Source: Hyperoplus lanceolatus (Eukaryota; Chordata; Actinopteri; Uranoscopiformes; Ammodytidae). From it: a stretch of DNA of 64,000 nt. Positions 1 through 12,039 of this stretch are shown one piece after another. The notes beneath the pieces are model-generated. The model saw only the letters and a program-made list of their open reading frames with translations. It had not been told where the DNA came from and made no database searches. Both the position numbers and the translations under genes were made by a program. The stretch covers positions 6,691,001 to 6,755,000 of the forward strand of contig CM049402.1 in the NCBI GenBank assembly GCA_026929865.2, written 5' to 3'. Position 1 is the first letter of the stretch, and each line of letters opens with the position of its first letter.

Positions 1-172
1 GCTCCGAAACAGAGTGGGAGAGTTCATATTTTTTGTTGAACGTTATGGCAGGCCATTCTGCCTTATATGCCAGGTGTCATTTGCGCATTTCAAGGCTTCA
101 AATCTTCGGCGCCACTTTAGCTCTATCCATGCTAAAAGTAAGTCCCACAAAGCAACATGCATAGTAAGAGAA
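1..172 (+). pseudogene. hAT-type N-terminal BED-like zinc-finger fragment
   Basis: The frame is open from the window edge. It encodes an aromatic-rich stretch (FIFFVERYG) followed by C-x2-C, then NLRRHF and a second histidine (IHAK). This C2H2/BED-like spacing is typical of the DNA-binding N-terminus of hAT-family transposases and of host proteins derived from them. Nothing recognisable as the dimerisation or RNase-H-like core follows; the frame stops at about 223 after unrelated sequence. The beginning lies outside the window, so this may be the edge of a longer hAT copy. Family assignment rests on motif shape only. Confidence 0.45.
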
Positions 173-1440
173 AAACGCTATTTTAAATTGTTATATTCTT
201 GTTTGTGGACTTGGTTGAACTGAGAGTTTGTGTGTGAGGCAGTGCACACAATGTTCATTGTTGAAAATGACTGGCCTGTCGTCTTTAGTACTGTAGGAGT
301 CTAGTTCTGTCATTATCACAGGGGCGGCCTTAACGATCTGGGGGCCCGTTTCAAGTCCTAGTGTGGGGCCCCCTGTTTTTTTTTTTTTTTTTTTTTTAAT
401 AAATAATGGTTGTGCATGCATGTGCAAGCTCCCGCGAAAATAAAAACGCCACCCCCCCCCCCGAAATCTTACTGGCCACCCCAGTGCCCCCCTGCCCCCC
501 AGTTCAAATGTTATTTTTTATTTTCATTTTATTTTTTTAATTAAATTTTTTTCCTGATATGTATCCTAGTTCAGAGATGATATGTATTTTTTTTTCTTTC
601 TTAACTTTTTTTGATAGGTAGTTGCCAAGTTCATCACACAAACACTCCAATCCACTGATATGATATCAGTTTGCAATTTTCAATTACTAAATTAATGGTA
701 GGACTGTGGCCACTAGAACTGGTCTCTGGTCAGCAAAGGTCTTGAAAACAGCATAAGTGTGCTTGTAACATGCGTGCCACCCATGCATGTGTATAGGCAC
801 GTGTCCCAGCAGATTTTTGAAATCTGAATAAAAAAATTAAAGTTTGTAGTTAGCGAGTGTAACATGTTCTTAGCAAGGGCAGACTTTCATAAATAAATGT
901 TTATTTTTTTAGCAAGATATTTGGTCAAAGGCTAGTGGTCATCCGTCCCTCTGTGCAGTTGTTAGGCATCTGGCTGCTAGCAAGTTATGTTGTCTTGCTA
1001 ATTTTACTATTCATCTGAGCTGAAATAAATATTGACTTTTTCCTTTATTATCTTCGCCAGAATGCACCAGAATGCTTAGATTACATGTTAAAAACACAAA
1101 AAAATCTTCTGGGGGGGATGCCCCCAGACCCCCCTTCAGGGGTTTGGTTTTCTGACAAACATTACAATGGATACTAACATGATTTGGGCATTTGGGATTA
1201 TAAATCATCTTTGAATTGTTTGTACAGCATATCACATGCTATTCATTCAGGGGTGCGATGGCCACCCCACTCTAACTCTGTGGCCCACCTTGGCCACCCC
1301 CAGTCAAAATTTCCTGGAATCGCCACTGTGTATACCCGTGTGTACGATATGGCTCTTTGCAGTAACACAGTAAAAAATGTGGCTCTTTGTCTCTGACTGG
1401 TTGGCCACCCCTGGTCTATGCTGTAAATGTAGGCCTGTTC
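173..1440. other. Gene-free AT-rich stretch with transposon debris
   Basis: No coding region is supportable. It holds a T tract near 369-397, C-rich runs at 451-500, and short hAT-like terminal-looking phrases: CAGGGGCGGCC at about 321 and a GGGGGGATGCCCCC palindromic phrase at about 1111. Short C-rich phrases (GGCCACCCC) recur near 474, 1259 and 1401. I could not pair any of these into a bounded element. Confidence 0.5.
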
Positions 1441-2591
1441 CTGTAACATCTAGGCTTTTAGACATTGTCATTGTTATTATGTTAGTATTGATTTTTATAA
1501 CAATTTAGCAATATATCCTTTCATATTGAACTGAATCCAAACCCCTCCTTTTTTATATTTTATATTTAATACACATACACATTTTAGCATATTTATCTTC
1601 TTTGTAATTTAATATATTTTAGATTTTCATTGTTAATTTTTCTAATTTTTTCCAATATTTCAAGTAAAAAAAATTGTATTTGCATTATACTGATCTGTAA
1701 CATGTATTTTTTCTGAAAACGAACCCAACATTTTTTTAAGCGTGGCATTTAAGGAGTCAAGAGGGAAACAGGAGTGCAAGTGAGGAAAAACAAAATTCCT
1801 CCTTCAGGAACTCAGAGACAGCCACCAACATGCGGCTCATTAACTCGCCGTTTGGTGCTTGTCGTCTGCAGGGCATGGCTCTCACCCTGTCATTGTTTGG
1901 GTCAAACCTCAGGTGGATAGCAAGGAGAATCTCCAGAACACTCCCAGACAAATCAATACCTTTATTTATTTATTTATTCCTGCAATAGCCCTTTCCACTT
2001 TTAAATGACACCCTTTTGCACACTTTTTCCACTTTGATTATAACAAGGAACTGTTAGAGCATGAAAGTCTAATTACTGTAAAACAATATCTGATGCACAC
2101 ACGTAAAATACGACACACACTGCAATATTATTAGCATATCGCAGAGAAGGCTTTTTTTTACACTGGGCCTCTGAAAATGGAAATGGAAATTGTACTCATA
2201 CAGCCCTCCCACTTTTTGTTCAGCAGCCATGATTCAAAAACTCATTATGATTTCCTTGCTTGGCATTTTAATACACTGTGGGGGTAAATAACAGGATTGT
2301 CCGACCACTGTTCAGAAGGCTAGTGAGCGAAATTCACATTGTTAAAAAGTTGGCCCGCTGCACAGATAATGAAGTTTCCAAACGACAAGTGAGCAGAAGA
2401 AAGCAAATGAGAAAGGCCTGCCGGTTGATATACAATAGGCCGTAACGATGTCAGTGATCAAACCACACTTAACAATTTGAAAGTACAGTCAGACTGAAGT
2501 TCTAATGTTAACCACACAATATCACGTGTACATATTTTCAAAATTATATTTAAAGGAATAGTTCAACATCACTTCACATGATGTCATTTAA

Positions 2592-3884
2592 AGCCACTAC
2601 GAGTAAATTTGTCAGTTGGCGGCCCCATTGGACAAAAGCGGTAGAATTTTTACGACGCCAGCTGTCGTGAAGCTGTTTTCTAGCGCGTACCGGCCGTGCA
2701 AGTGTCAAATGATTAGGACGCAATATGTCCGCATGTCCGTGTGTTGAAAGTGGGAGGGCACGGACTCTTTTCGGCTCAGTGAGTAGTGACACTGCATCAG
2801 CTAATGCCAGTCAGTGCCACACACACCTGATTGCAATGAGTTGATCAGTGTCACCTAACTACTCTCACGGAGCTGAACGACTCCGTGACCTCACAGAAAG
2901 CGAGAGACGGCAGTTAGTATGGATCACGATGAGGTAAAGTGTTTATGTTGTTGTGAATACTGACTATTTCAGATGAATAATGGTTATCTGATGATGGTGA
3001 AGCAAAGTAAACTTTGTTTTAGTACCAGTCATTCATTTAGGAGTAAACACTGCAGTCTAGTTCACTCCCGTGAAATTGTGTACACGTTGCTTGGCAACGC
3101 CCTCTTCCCGCCCGTCTATCACTCTCCATTTTAGCTTTTCTTCATTGCATTTTCTTTTTTTTCTTTGATGGTTCATCCCCGTTATCAGTAGCCTGGCTCC
3201 GCCCGCCCGCCTACTTCCGGCCAAATTTTATTTTCCCTTCAGTAGTCAGTCTGGGTGTACAGCCCATTTCCCAGTTTTGCTGGAGATTCGACAGCCGGTC
3301 CAATCAGCGAACAGAGCGAGTGGCTGAGAACGATGACGTCAAAGTCGCGCTCCAGTTTCAGTTGCCAGAAGCCGGCTCATGACACACGTGACGACCAAAC
3401 GTTATGCGATTGGTTGGCTAATCCAGAGTGGCACTGGGCAGATCCAATAGTTTTAAACTTTAACAGACACCCGCCTCCATGAGTTAACGTTTGCCAATTA
3501 AAGCACTGCCAGACCTTCTGTACAAATGAAATGAAGTACGATGGTCTGGTAGCACCAGGCTACGTTATCAGTCATTATGACGACAAATAACTGTCTCAAA
3601 CAAGGCTCCCGCTCCCTTTCCCTCACCTGGAGAGATAGGCTTCTCAAATCGCGTTGCTGCGCTACACTGAAATCTGCGACCAATACGAATATGTGACCAT
3701 AGAGCCTGCATGCGCAAACCGAAAATCGGACTAGGTGTGCGACCAGACCAAATGCAGAAATAAAAACTATATGAAAACGTCTTTCTTTGCACTGATGGTC
3801 TCGTTTGCTGTTAAAAGTAATTTAGGATTATCAGAGGAAACATGAGGCTGTTTAAAATATATTTAAATGTTACTCTTAGTGGCT
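2592..3884. mobile_element. TTAA-flanked non-autonomous DNA transposon, copy 1
   Basis: Terminal inverted repeats start AGCCACTACGAGTAA (left) and AGCCACTAAGAGTAAC (right, reverse complement). Both ends abut TTAA (2588-2591 and 3885-3888). The duplicated locus at 24591-24594 has a single uninterrupted TTAA in the same flanking sequence, which proves the boundaries. TTAA targets are used by the piggyBac and Kolobok superfamilies; the TIR does not let me choose. About 920 bp is the element itself and the rest is a nested hAT-like MITE (3189-3563). Copies 2 and 3 lie at 20397-21311 (inverted) and 36663-37605. The interior keeps an ATG followed by a splice-donor-like GTAAAG near 2919-2940. Confidence 0.85.
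3189..3563. mobile_element. hAT-like MITE nested in the TTAA element
   Basis: A 375-bp insert begins TAGCCTGGCTCC and ends CCAGGCTAC. It is flanked by an exact 8-bp duplication GTTATCAG (3181-3188 and 3564-3571). The sister TTAA element at 36663-37605 has the uninterrupted sequence at this point, confirming the insertion. The 8-bp TSD fits hAT. A second copy of the same family lies at 62038-62650. The interior has no meaningful ORF. Confidence 0.85.
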
Positions 3885-3924
3885 TTAAAAACCAAATACA
3901 TACTGGAAGGAAACAAGCAAGGCC

Positions 3925-4345
3925 CGTGATGGTCACTTATGTCCATAACCTCCATAACTCATAAGACAGCAGCTCCGCTGAACAGAATCAAGTCCCGCCA
4001 TCCCTACAACAAGGCAGCACAAGAGATGCTCTGTTCCACCACTGAGGGCCTGTCCAAAGATGGATGGCTGGTGACAGCTTGGAAGCAGGAGTGGGAGAGG
4101 GCTGGGCAAACCCACATCCACCACTACATCTTGGATCCAGGAGATAGCGCCACAAGAGATGATCTTCTCTGCTGAACCATCTACGAACTGGGGTCGGTCG
4201 GTTCAGATCTTCTGCCCCTGAACAGACTGTCGAGCATATTATGACCACCTGCCCCCTATACAGACCACCCTCGGAAGCCGGCCTCTTTGACGTGGGACCA
4301 GAGACAAGGGCATGGCTAAAAGATACCGAGTTGGACCTCTGATGT
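3925..4345 (+). pseudogene. LINE reverse-transcriptase C-terminal fragment
   Basis: Read across two frames, this stretch encodes RIKSRHPYNKAAQEML, then GLSKDGWLVTAWKQEW, then LRTGVGRF, EQTVEHIMTTCPLY and a hydrophilic tail. That order (a linker, a basic RTG-x-GR block, then a Cys/His motif ending CPLY) is the usual C-terminus of several non-LTR retrotransposon ORF2 proteins. At least one frameshift and in-frame stops make it dead. It lies in copy A only, so it probably arrived after the segmental duplication. The exact clade is not resolved. Confidence 0.6.
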
Positions 4346-4436
4346 TACGCAAAAGATGAAGAAGTCACTTATGTAATAGATTAAAAAAAAATTGAGCGCA
4401 ACATAATGTGATAAATAAACAATTCCCATAAGCCAT

Positions 4437-4915
4437 TATCTCTCACCTAGTCCTGGGTCTTCCCCGAGGCCTCCTTCCAGCTGGACGCTCCTGAAACACC
4501 TACCTTGGGAGGCGCCCAGGGGGCATCCTTACCAGTTGCCCGAACCACCTCAACAGGCTCCTTTCGATGCAAAGGAGTAGCGGCTCTGCTCCAAGTTCCT
4601 TACGAATGACTGAGCTTCTCACCCTGTCTCTAGGGAGACTCCAGCCAACCTCCTTGAATAAAAACCCATCTCAGCCACTTGTACCCACGATCTCGTTCTT
4701 TTAGTCATTACCCAGCCTTCATGACCATAGGTGAGGGTGGGAACGAAGATTGACAGTTAGATCGAAAGTTTTGCCTTCCGATGCAGCTCTCTTTCCGTTA
4801 CAATGGTGCGGTAAAGCGAGTGCAATATAGCCCCTGCTACTCCGAATCTCCGACCAATCCCACGCTCCATTGTTCCCTCACTTGCAAAGAAGCTGCGAAC
4901 CGATCCAGTGATATA
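4437..4915 (-). pseudogene. RTE/Rex3-like LINE fragment
   Basis: On the minus strand the translation contains RSLLRWFGQLVRMPPGRLPR followed by a GRRPRGRPRTR-type basic tail. This is a hallmark of the C-terminus of RTE-clade LINEs of the Rex3 type common in teleosts. The upstream part (towards higher coordinates) includes the conserved run that reads as a Y-G-H-E-like segment ahead of the ERSLLRWFG block. Stop codons and a frameshift interrupt it. It is 5'-truncated and absent from duplicated copy B. Confidence 0.7.
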
Positions 4916-4916
4916 T

Positions 4917-5195
4917 TTTACATTCTGCTTTATATTTAAATGGTGCATCTTATCTCTACACTTTGTTTGCACTGTGTCCTTGCACTAATTGTGTGTTTAT
5001 TCATGTCTCAGGTGGCTCACTTGTGTGTAGTGGATTATTCTATATTATTTTGTATATATTGTACTAATATAAATTGTATTTGTCTATATTGCATTGTTAA
5101 GGGGGGCCTGGGATATGAGAATTTCATTGCCAATGCTGCTGCTGTAATTGTTGTGCATTTGACAAATAAGCCTCATGAAATCTTGAAGTTGAATT
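4917..5195 (+). repeat. AT-rich LINE-like 3' tail remnant
   Basis: An AT-rich segment ends with GAATTTCATTGCCAATGC, a TGCTGTAATTGTTGTGC phrase and GACAAATAA. This resembles the 3' tails of teleost LINEs that end around a polyadenylation-like AATAAA. A partial counterpart exists in copy B near 24718-24775, so at least the terminal part predates the segmental duplication. No ORF with recognisable motifs is present. Confidence 0.35.
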
Positions 5196-5371
5196 AACCA
5201 AAGGCTGGCCAGTCTGGTGGTCTAGTTCTCATCGCTGGATGAAGGCCAGTACAAGAAACATGTTTTGTCTGATTTTTCTTCTGTGAGCCATTTTAACAGA
5301 TGCTTTTTAATCTGGTTGCTGTGTCTTCTCGGCAGGACACTTTTCCTTGGCTCACATCTCTTGGTTAACAG

Positions 5372-6486
5372 CAGTGTTGGGAATAACGCCGTTTAAAATA
5401 ACGGCGTTAGGTAACGCCGTTCTTTTTTCAGTAACGGTGTAATCTAACTAATAACGTTTTCCGTCGTTACAACGCCGTTATCGTTACTGAACGTTAAATG
5501 CGGTGCGTTACTATGAATTGATTGAATAAACTGTGTAATCCGAAAGCACCCCTGGCTCCATACTACACAAACTGCTAGTAAGGAGAACGGTGGGTTAACA
5601 ACAAGATACGCGGTTGTTATTTATTATACTGTTTAAAGATGTGTTTTATTCAGTGTGGATGACATTATAACTGTCAGTTAGCGCCGTCACGTCAGTCAGC
5701 CGGAGCGCCTGTTTAGTGAAGTTTCTTTTTCTTTCTCTCTCTGTTGTGTGAGCGTGCGCGTTGCCGCAGTAACCACCTATCAATCCACGGTTGAAACGTG
5801 TTCTCCCTGAGTTTGTTTGCATCGCCCTTGTGAGTAAGTGCATGGAGTTTCCCAATCTCTATAAATTATAATTTATGCACGTTATTGAACAGCCTCGTTT
5901 CGCCGGTTGCAACAGCTGTTTAGCGTGTCATCATTAGCCGAATATTGCTACTTTTCCTGGGATCTGTATGCTGCTGTGCATGTTAAAGAAGGAAATAAAC
6001 ATAGGATAAATCCTTACTCATCCTCTCATCGTCTCATGCTTCATAGTCTGACGTTTTTGGCCTTAAGTGGTGTTTTAGCCGACACCCCTGAAGTGAATCC
6101 AGTGATAGCAGATCAGCAAGGGACATTCAGGAGTTTCCTCTACTAGCCTACTTTTGTTGAGAACAAAATAGGCTAGGCCTAGTGCAGGATAAACCTCTTG
6201 CTGTCTGTTGATGTGCAATAAATATTTAAGGTTATATAGCCTACAATAGGCCTACCTGTCTGTTCTACTCATTTCAACTGACTTGTGAAAACTGCTCAGA
6301 AAAATCCAAATTTGTTGAAAACAGCAAATTTCTTTTTTTTACAGTAGGCTAACGCAAATAGTTACTTTCCCTGGTAACTAGTTACTTCTATTATAAAATA
6401 ATTCAGTTACTAACTCAGTTACTTTTTGGAACAAGTAGTGAGTAACTATAACTAATTACTTTTTTAAAGTAACGTTCCCAACACTG
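5372..6486. mobile_element. hAT MITE (CAGTGTTGGGAA termini)
   Basis: The termini are CAGTGTTGGGAATAACG and, at the other end, AACGTTCCCAACACTG, a well-known hAT-type inverted repeat in fish. The 8-bp flanks are GTTAACAG (5364-5371) and GTGAACAG (6487-6494), one mismatch. The duplicated copy B has the empty site GTTAACAG at 24944-24951 followed directly by the matching right flank. Subterminal regions repeat the GTAAC/GTTAC words. The 1115-bp interior has no transposase. Confidence 0.9.
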
Positions 6487-9300
6487 GTGAACAGTGAACC
6501 GAAGAGAGCTTGTTGTTGTAAATACACACAGCAAAGCTTGCCACATATGTTTTTGTTATTGGAAATTGAAACACAACACATTTTCCACCTGTTTCCATAA
6601 TTTTCCACACGAGGAGAAGGGAAAGAAAAATGTAATATTGCACTCTTATAACGTCAGACTTGGCTCGCTTCATATCTAATTCCACACACCCCGATTTTTC
6701 CAGCCCGACTGACTCTGACATCAATTTATCAGATTTCATGCAGCTTCCTCTGGAATCATAAAAGGCTTTAAAACACCTGTACATAGACTTTGATGTGTAA
6801 AGTCGGATGGAGTTCCCCCTTAACCCTCCCGTTGTGTTCTGGTCGAATGTGACCGATTTTAAAGTTTTCTCTCTGAAAAAAAATTTAGTTAATTTTTTTC
6901 TGATTTTCATGAGATGAATGTGTCCACATAGAACCTCCAAACAGAAAAAACACACATATACACGCCTTTTGATTTTTTTCATTAAACCTTGGATGCATGT
7001 GCCTGGCCAAAAATGACCGGCCATTAGAAGTGAATGGGTGTGAATACCTTATAGGGGTCACATCAGCCCTAGCTACTTCAGCTTGTATTTCAATAGAAAA
7101 ATGCAGCAGGTCAGCAGGCTATGATGTGTTTCCATCTGTGATGGTCTATTATGAGTCACTTGATTACAGCCGTGCTGCAGAGAAGGACTGCTCACACAAT
7201 GAAATACTGATTTTGTGTGATTTGAAATTTCATGTTCAGTTTTGGGTCCATACGTACTTTCTTTCCTAATCAAATGAGACAACACAACAGATGACATTTT
7301 GTGCTACAATTCAAAAAAGCAAAATGGTTTAAAAAACAAATACTTTTGTTAAGATTTGACACAATGTAGTCTTTGATTAGTAGCACAATATGTTTAATCT
7401 TAGTATTTGTTAAAGTTGAGATAAAAATGTAGCCTACTCCTAAACGAGTTGTATGAGCTCAGGTCAACAAGAACTAAATGCAAAGATCCAAAGAATATGA
7501 GTTGATTAAAGGCCACAAATGAAAAAAACTTTTTTTGTAGAAGCATTTTTGATGAATGATCCCTTAATGACAAATTGTATGCATTTCACATCACTGTTTC
7601 CCTATTAAATGTGACTTTTAATGTGAAATAGGAGTAGTAGGACATTTTTGGTTCGCATTAGCTATAACTTAAAACACCTCTTCCACGGCACATAGCACCT
7701 TCTTTATCTTTTAACTATACTTCATACTGCAGCTTAAAAAAGCATGTAGTTTGCATGCAGTTTGAATACGAGTGAGACATACTATTTGGCCATAACATTT
7801 CGCCTTGAATTTGACCATCTCGCTTATTGATCCGTTGCAGTCCATGGTTTTTCTCTCTTGGTGGCTCAGTTGATGTGACATACGTTAAACTGTGTCTCAG
7901 AACAGCCAAAAAAAAATGCATACTGGGCTACAAAATACAACAGGATCTAGTCAAGCATCCAAGTGTTTGTGGCATACAGCATTTACTGGGACATATTTTG
8001 TCTGGCATGCTAAATAGTATGGGAGTATAAGTATTGGAACACACCCAAATTCTGGATTACATGCATCATTTCCTGTGTAGCCCTTGTGCAAGGGCGGACA
8101 GGGAAGGACGGACTCTGCCCCTAACAATGATGCTATATGAAAGCTATGGTGAGTAAAGCTAAAAAATGGTTAAGTAAGTTACATAATGTATTATGTTGAA
8201 TGGCTTTGCAGAAAAATGCAGTCTAAAATTAATAATGAGGTTTGATTCCATGTAAATATTCAGAATGCAAACTTTGACCGTGGTTTTTCAAACCGACTCT
8301 CACAACTTACCCAATTTTGCCAATTTAGCAGTAGTAACGTCACTCAGGGAGCAACACATTGAACTGAAAAAAGCACTAATTGTTTGATAACTTTTGTCCG
8401 TGACAATAACAAGCCTAACAGTTTCTATGTTTGGCGAGCTTTGTAGCAAATCACACATTTAATGAGATGTTTTTCTTGTCGTCTTGTCAGTCAAGGCTGT
8501 GTGGACGTCCCCAGGTTCAAAAGCAAAGCTAGTTAGCCTTTGCCATATGCTGCGAGCAGTAGGATGGTGCTAGATCAATTGGAAGTAATCAGATAAAATG
8601 TCAACCTTCCATTTTGATTTGGGGCAAACACAAGTCTGAGCAAAGGAGCAGAAGAATCGTTTCCAATAAAATAACAAGCAAATTATGTGTTGATCTGTAT
8701 GAAAAGCCTGTCAATAGAAAGGTGTGATTTTCACCCACCCATAGCCTCCTTATCTGGAATTAATTTCTTGGCTGTCTCAAATCATAACACCCTTCTGTGA
8801 ATAACAATACAATCATATTCACATTTCCAGTGTTGTCACAACACATATGGCTCCCAAAATAAAGAGACAAGTTTAAGGAAATTCAAGCAGACAGTTTGGA
8901 CCATTTGTATATGAGATTAAAAAATTAATAGAGGCTTGTCAGGCTTGGTGATTATAGCCGTGTGATGCTAAGAACATTTCCAGAGGGCACATATTTATAC
9001 ATGTTTCATTTCAACAGTAGTTTAAGCAACATCAGTGGTATTATATAGTTTTATTCAGTTGAGCTGAAGGATGAAATATGTCGCTGGAAATGGAACAGAA
9101 AATTAAATTATTCAAGTAAAAATGTTGTGTTAATGTGATAACATTTCTCTGCCTCTCACAACTAAAAGCCATGGCAGTACATCATTCGCAACAGCACCAC
9201 AAATCTTCTGCTAGGTCAGAGAAACAGTGAAGAGAGGGATGATTCTTTGATATTGTTTTTGTTTATTTGGCACATTAGTCGGATTTACATGTGTCACATT

Positions 9301-11689
9301 TCAGAGGGGTGTTTCAGGAAGCGGGTTTTGAGGCAACTCAGAGTCCGTTACTGAGGCAAAATACGCCATGACTGTAACCGGCTGGATAGGTGATTTGACC
9401 TGCTCTGAGTTTGTTTTGGCTTCACACTGCAGCTAAAAAAATAAGCGACAACATCGCTTAGTTGGCAACCTTGCTCACTGCAGCCTTTAGTATGTGCACA
9501 TATACACATGCACGCCAGCATGAAAAAAACATGATAACTTCTACATACGGTATTTGGTCCAAAACACTTCATATCAAGGATGCACTCCCTTATGCCGTTC
9601 GCAAGCCACATCCGGAAGCTCAGGCCGATCTGACTAACAGAGAGATATGCGAGCCACAGACACACAGAAAGACAGACAGACACACAGACGTTTCTTGCTT
9701 AAAAGATAGTTCAAACCAAAACCAAGATCCCCTAACGTTCCCCCTATTTATATCCTGATCATTCCGTGTGTGTGTGACTCATGGCAATGTGTTGGTCGTG
9801 CTGGTTATTATTGACTTTCCTGCCTTGCTCCCTCTAACATACACACTGACTTTTTGCACATTCTCTCATTATCTCCTCCTGGCCAATGTGGGGGTGTAGG
9901 TAAGGAATTAAAAGGGTTCGGAGCTCCACAGTTAATTATCTGTTGTGTGTTTCCCTCACAATGTTTCTATGTGGCCTACATAATGGCCAGTGTTCTGTCA
10001 AAAAGGATCCTAAGGGGGGGACTCTAATAACCCGAAAGATAATGCTGTTACATTTCTATCTGGGGGCACTTTGTCTCTGCCTGCCAGCGCCCAGGTGCCT
10101 TACTACATAGCATTGACAGCGCTTCCTCTGCCATGTAAATAGTATCTGTCAACATGGAGGAGAGGTTGAAGTGGTAGGGGAGAGTGGGAGAGAGGAGGGA
10201 GGGCTGAAAAAGGGTGAGAGAGACACACTTTTTTCAGATTGCACATACAGATTGCATGGTTTGATGATTCATGTTTTGCATTATGCAGTGTGAAAATGTG
10301 TGTCTGTGATCAAATTTCATGCTAATTGTCAGATATTATTGTCAACGAAACATTGTTTCATTATATATAATATAACATTTTGATGAAGGTAACACATTAC
10401 ATACTGTATTGCTATGAACTTTGTTTGACCTCACAAGAGAGGTACTGTGAATGTCCTTGCAGAAAGGGGTAGAGAGACTCCCACATTCCGTTCTCAGATA
10501 AGAATATCTGCACAATTAAAACTCATCTAGCTCATCTTGCAAGAAACTCAAGGACATTGTATGAATTGCAACATCTGTTTTGACTCAATGTCCTGGACAC
10601 ACAAACCTAGTTTGGTTCGCATACACCTTTTTCATGCATACAATCTCTGTACACTGTTCATTTCGTTGTCTCAATCATGATGCCACACTTGTGCTTGTGT
10701 GGCGTCTAGATCGAACCCTTGCTTTTGCTGTTGCAAGTAAAAACTTTGCCTGCTTTGAAGCCTGCCTTGACTCAGATTTCTTTATTGAAATACTTGGGTT
10801 GTTTAATATAAGAATTCCTTTATCAATTATATTGATAAGAAACGGTTTGGTTTGGTTAACGGATGTACTAATGTGAGTGAGATGGACCATGAAATGCATT
10901 AGGCCTCTGTCACTCTCCACACTGGTCAGCCATTAAATCTTTTATTTTCTCAAGAAGACAAAACACAGCTTGCCAGAGATATATCAGAAATTAACTGCCA
11001 TGCACACAACTTTTTGGTCATCTTCTCTGACCACAATTGGTACCGCAAACGATGGAAACAAAGGCAAAAGTGTTCTAAAAGGTATACGGTTTTTATCTCT
11101 CAATTAAAAAAATCATTAATTCCTGACAATATATCAGCATTTCCTGGGATTTATTGCCACAAATTAAATTAATTAAAAAAATATATTTTAAAAGTAATCT
11201 AATTAATTACATATTTACTCGATCATGTAATATTTCGCAATGACAAAATGTCTAGAAAATTACATAATTTTTTCTCAAATATGAGGTTTTTCAGCATATC
11301 TTCTTACCAGTTACAACTGGTCATGTGGGAATACTGATCATTGTTTTACAGTGATGGCCTCAGGTTACAATGTGCAGTAGTAGGGAAGGAATATCTTTTA
11401 CATGCATTCACATCAGCGTGCCACTTTTTGTAGTGTGAGGAATGAGGTGTTAACTCCAACTGCAATATGAAGGTATGGTGGTCTGAATGTCTGATAAGGG
11501 CAATCGTGTGGGTGGATTACATAGACTGTTTTTGCTTGGAGAGAAGTAGTAAGAAACGGCCGCAGGTGAAAAGTTGATCCTGTTATATTACTGTGGTAAT
11601 GGCTGCTTGAGGGTCTGACCCCGGTGCCAGGTGCATGGAAACCTTAATGATAGACTGGAGATATCTTTAAAGTGTAGGAACGCACAGGT

Positions 11690-11690
<1 letters not shown>
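9301..11690. other. Gene-free stretch between duplicated blocks
   Basis: No gene is supportable. A phrase near 9306-9350 (GTGTTTCAGGAAGCGGG, then ACTCAGAG) resembles the tip of a common fish MITE, but no partner end was found. A purine-rich run lies at 10154-10230. The remaining sequence is AT-rich with no long frame showing family motifs. Confidence 0.5.

Positions 11691-11740
<50 letters not shown>
11691..11740. repeat. (CA)n microsatellite
   Basis: About 25 uninterrupted CA units, followed by AAGCTAAAAC. Typical teleost dinucleotide repeat. Confidence 0.95.
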
Positions 11741-11742
<2 letters not shown>

Positions 11743-11924
11743 GCTAAAACATCACAGGTTCCTGCTTGTATTATTACTTTTAAACCGGTGTTAACCCTTT
11801 ACCTCACTTTTCTGGGGTAAAGGAAAAATCAAGTTTGTTAATTCAGCATACATGTATGTATATGTATTATGGGGACAGATGGGCCTCCACAAAAAGTGAC
11901 TGATTATTCAGAGGCTGACATTAG

Positions 11925-12036
11925 GGACAGAGAGGGGAATGACATGCAGAGAACCACCCAGGCTGGATTTGAACTGCTGCAACGAGGGCTGAGCCTTTAT
12001 TGGGGGGGGGCGCTCTAACCACTACACCACAAGTGC
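11925..12036 (-). repeat. tRNA-derived SINE head remnant
   Basis: On the minus strand the sequence reads GTGGTGTAGTGGTTAGAGCGC, matching the A-box region of a tRNA-like RNA polymerase III promoter. About 40 nt later comes CAGTTCAAATCCAGCC, close to the B-box consensus GGTTCGANTCC. The G/C run in between (12002-12010) is expanded. There is no full cloverleaf and no adjacent tail that I can define, so this is a decayed SINE head rather than a functional tRNA gene. Confidence 0.55.
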
Positions 12037-12039
12037 TCT

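Larger units (their letters stand above)
1440..9300 (+). repeat. Segmental duplication, copy A
   Basis: Long colinear stretches match 22150-29262 at high but imperfect identity. Examples are 1757-2580 with 23790-24590, 5195-5371 with 24777-24951, 6487-6840 with 24950-25337, 7640-8020 with 26340-26690, and 8030-9290 with 27950-29260. Copy A carries insertions absent from copy B: the TTAA element at 2592-3884, LINE fragments between about 3925 and 4915, and a hAT MITE at 5372-6486. Copy B has its own private insertions. Similarity stops near 9300. No conserved gene is apparent within the block. Confidence 0.85.

Noticed and set aside
6464-7024. 186-residue minus-strand open frame
   Set aside because: It crosses the end of the hAT MITE at 6486 and a MITE-like terminal sequence near 6830, and has no domain. 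Only a central part is shared with the duplicated copy.
9462-9758. 98-residue plus-strand frame
   Set aside because: Low-complexity His/Thr/Asp-rich tail from CACAGACAGA repeats, no family motifs.
11925-12036. Possible tRNA gene
   Set aside because: Only A- and B-box-like motifs are present, the B box deviates, and a G run disrupts the D/anticodon region. Best read as a SINE head.
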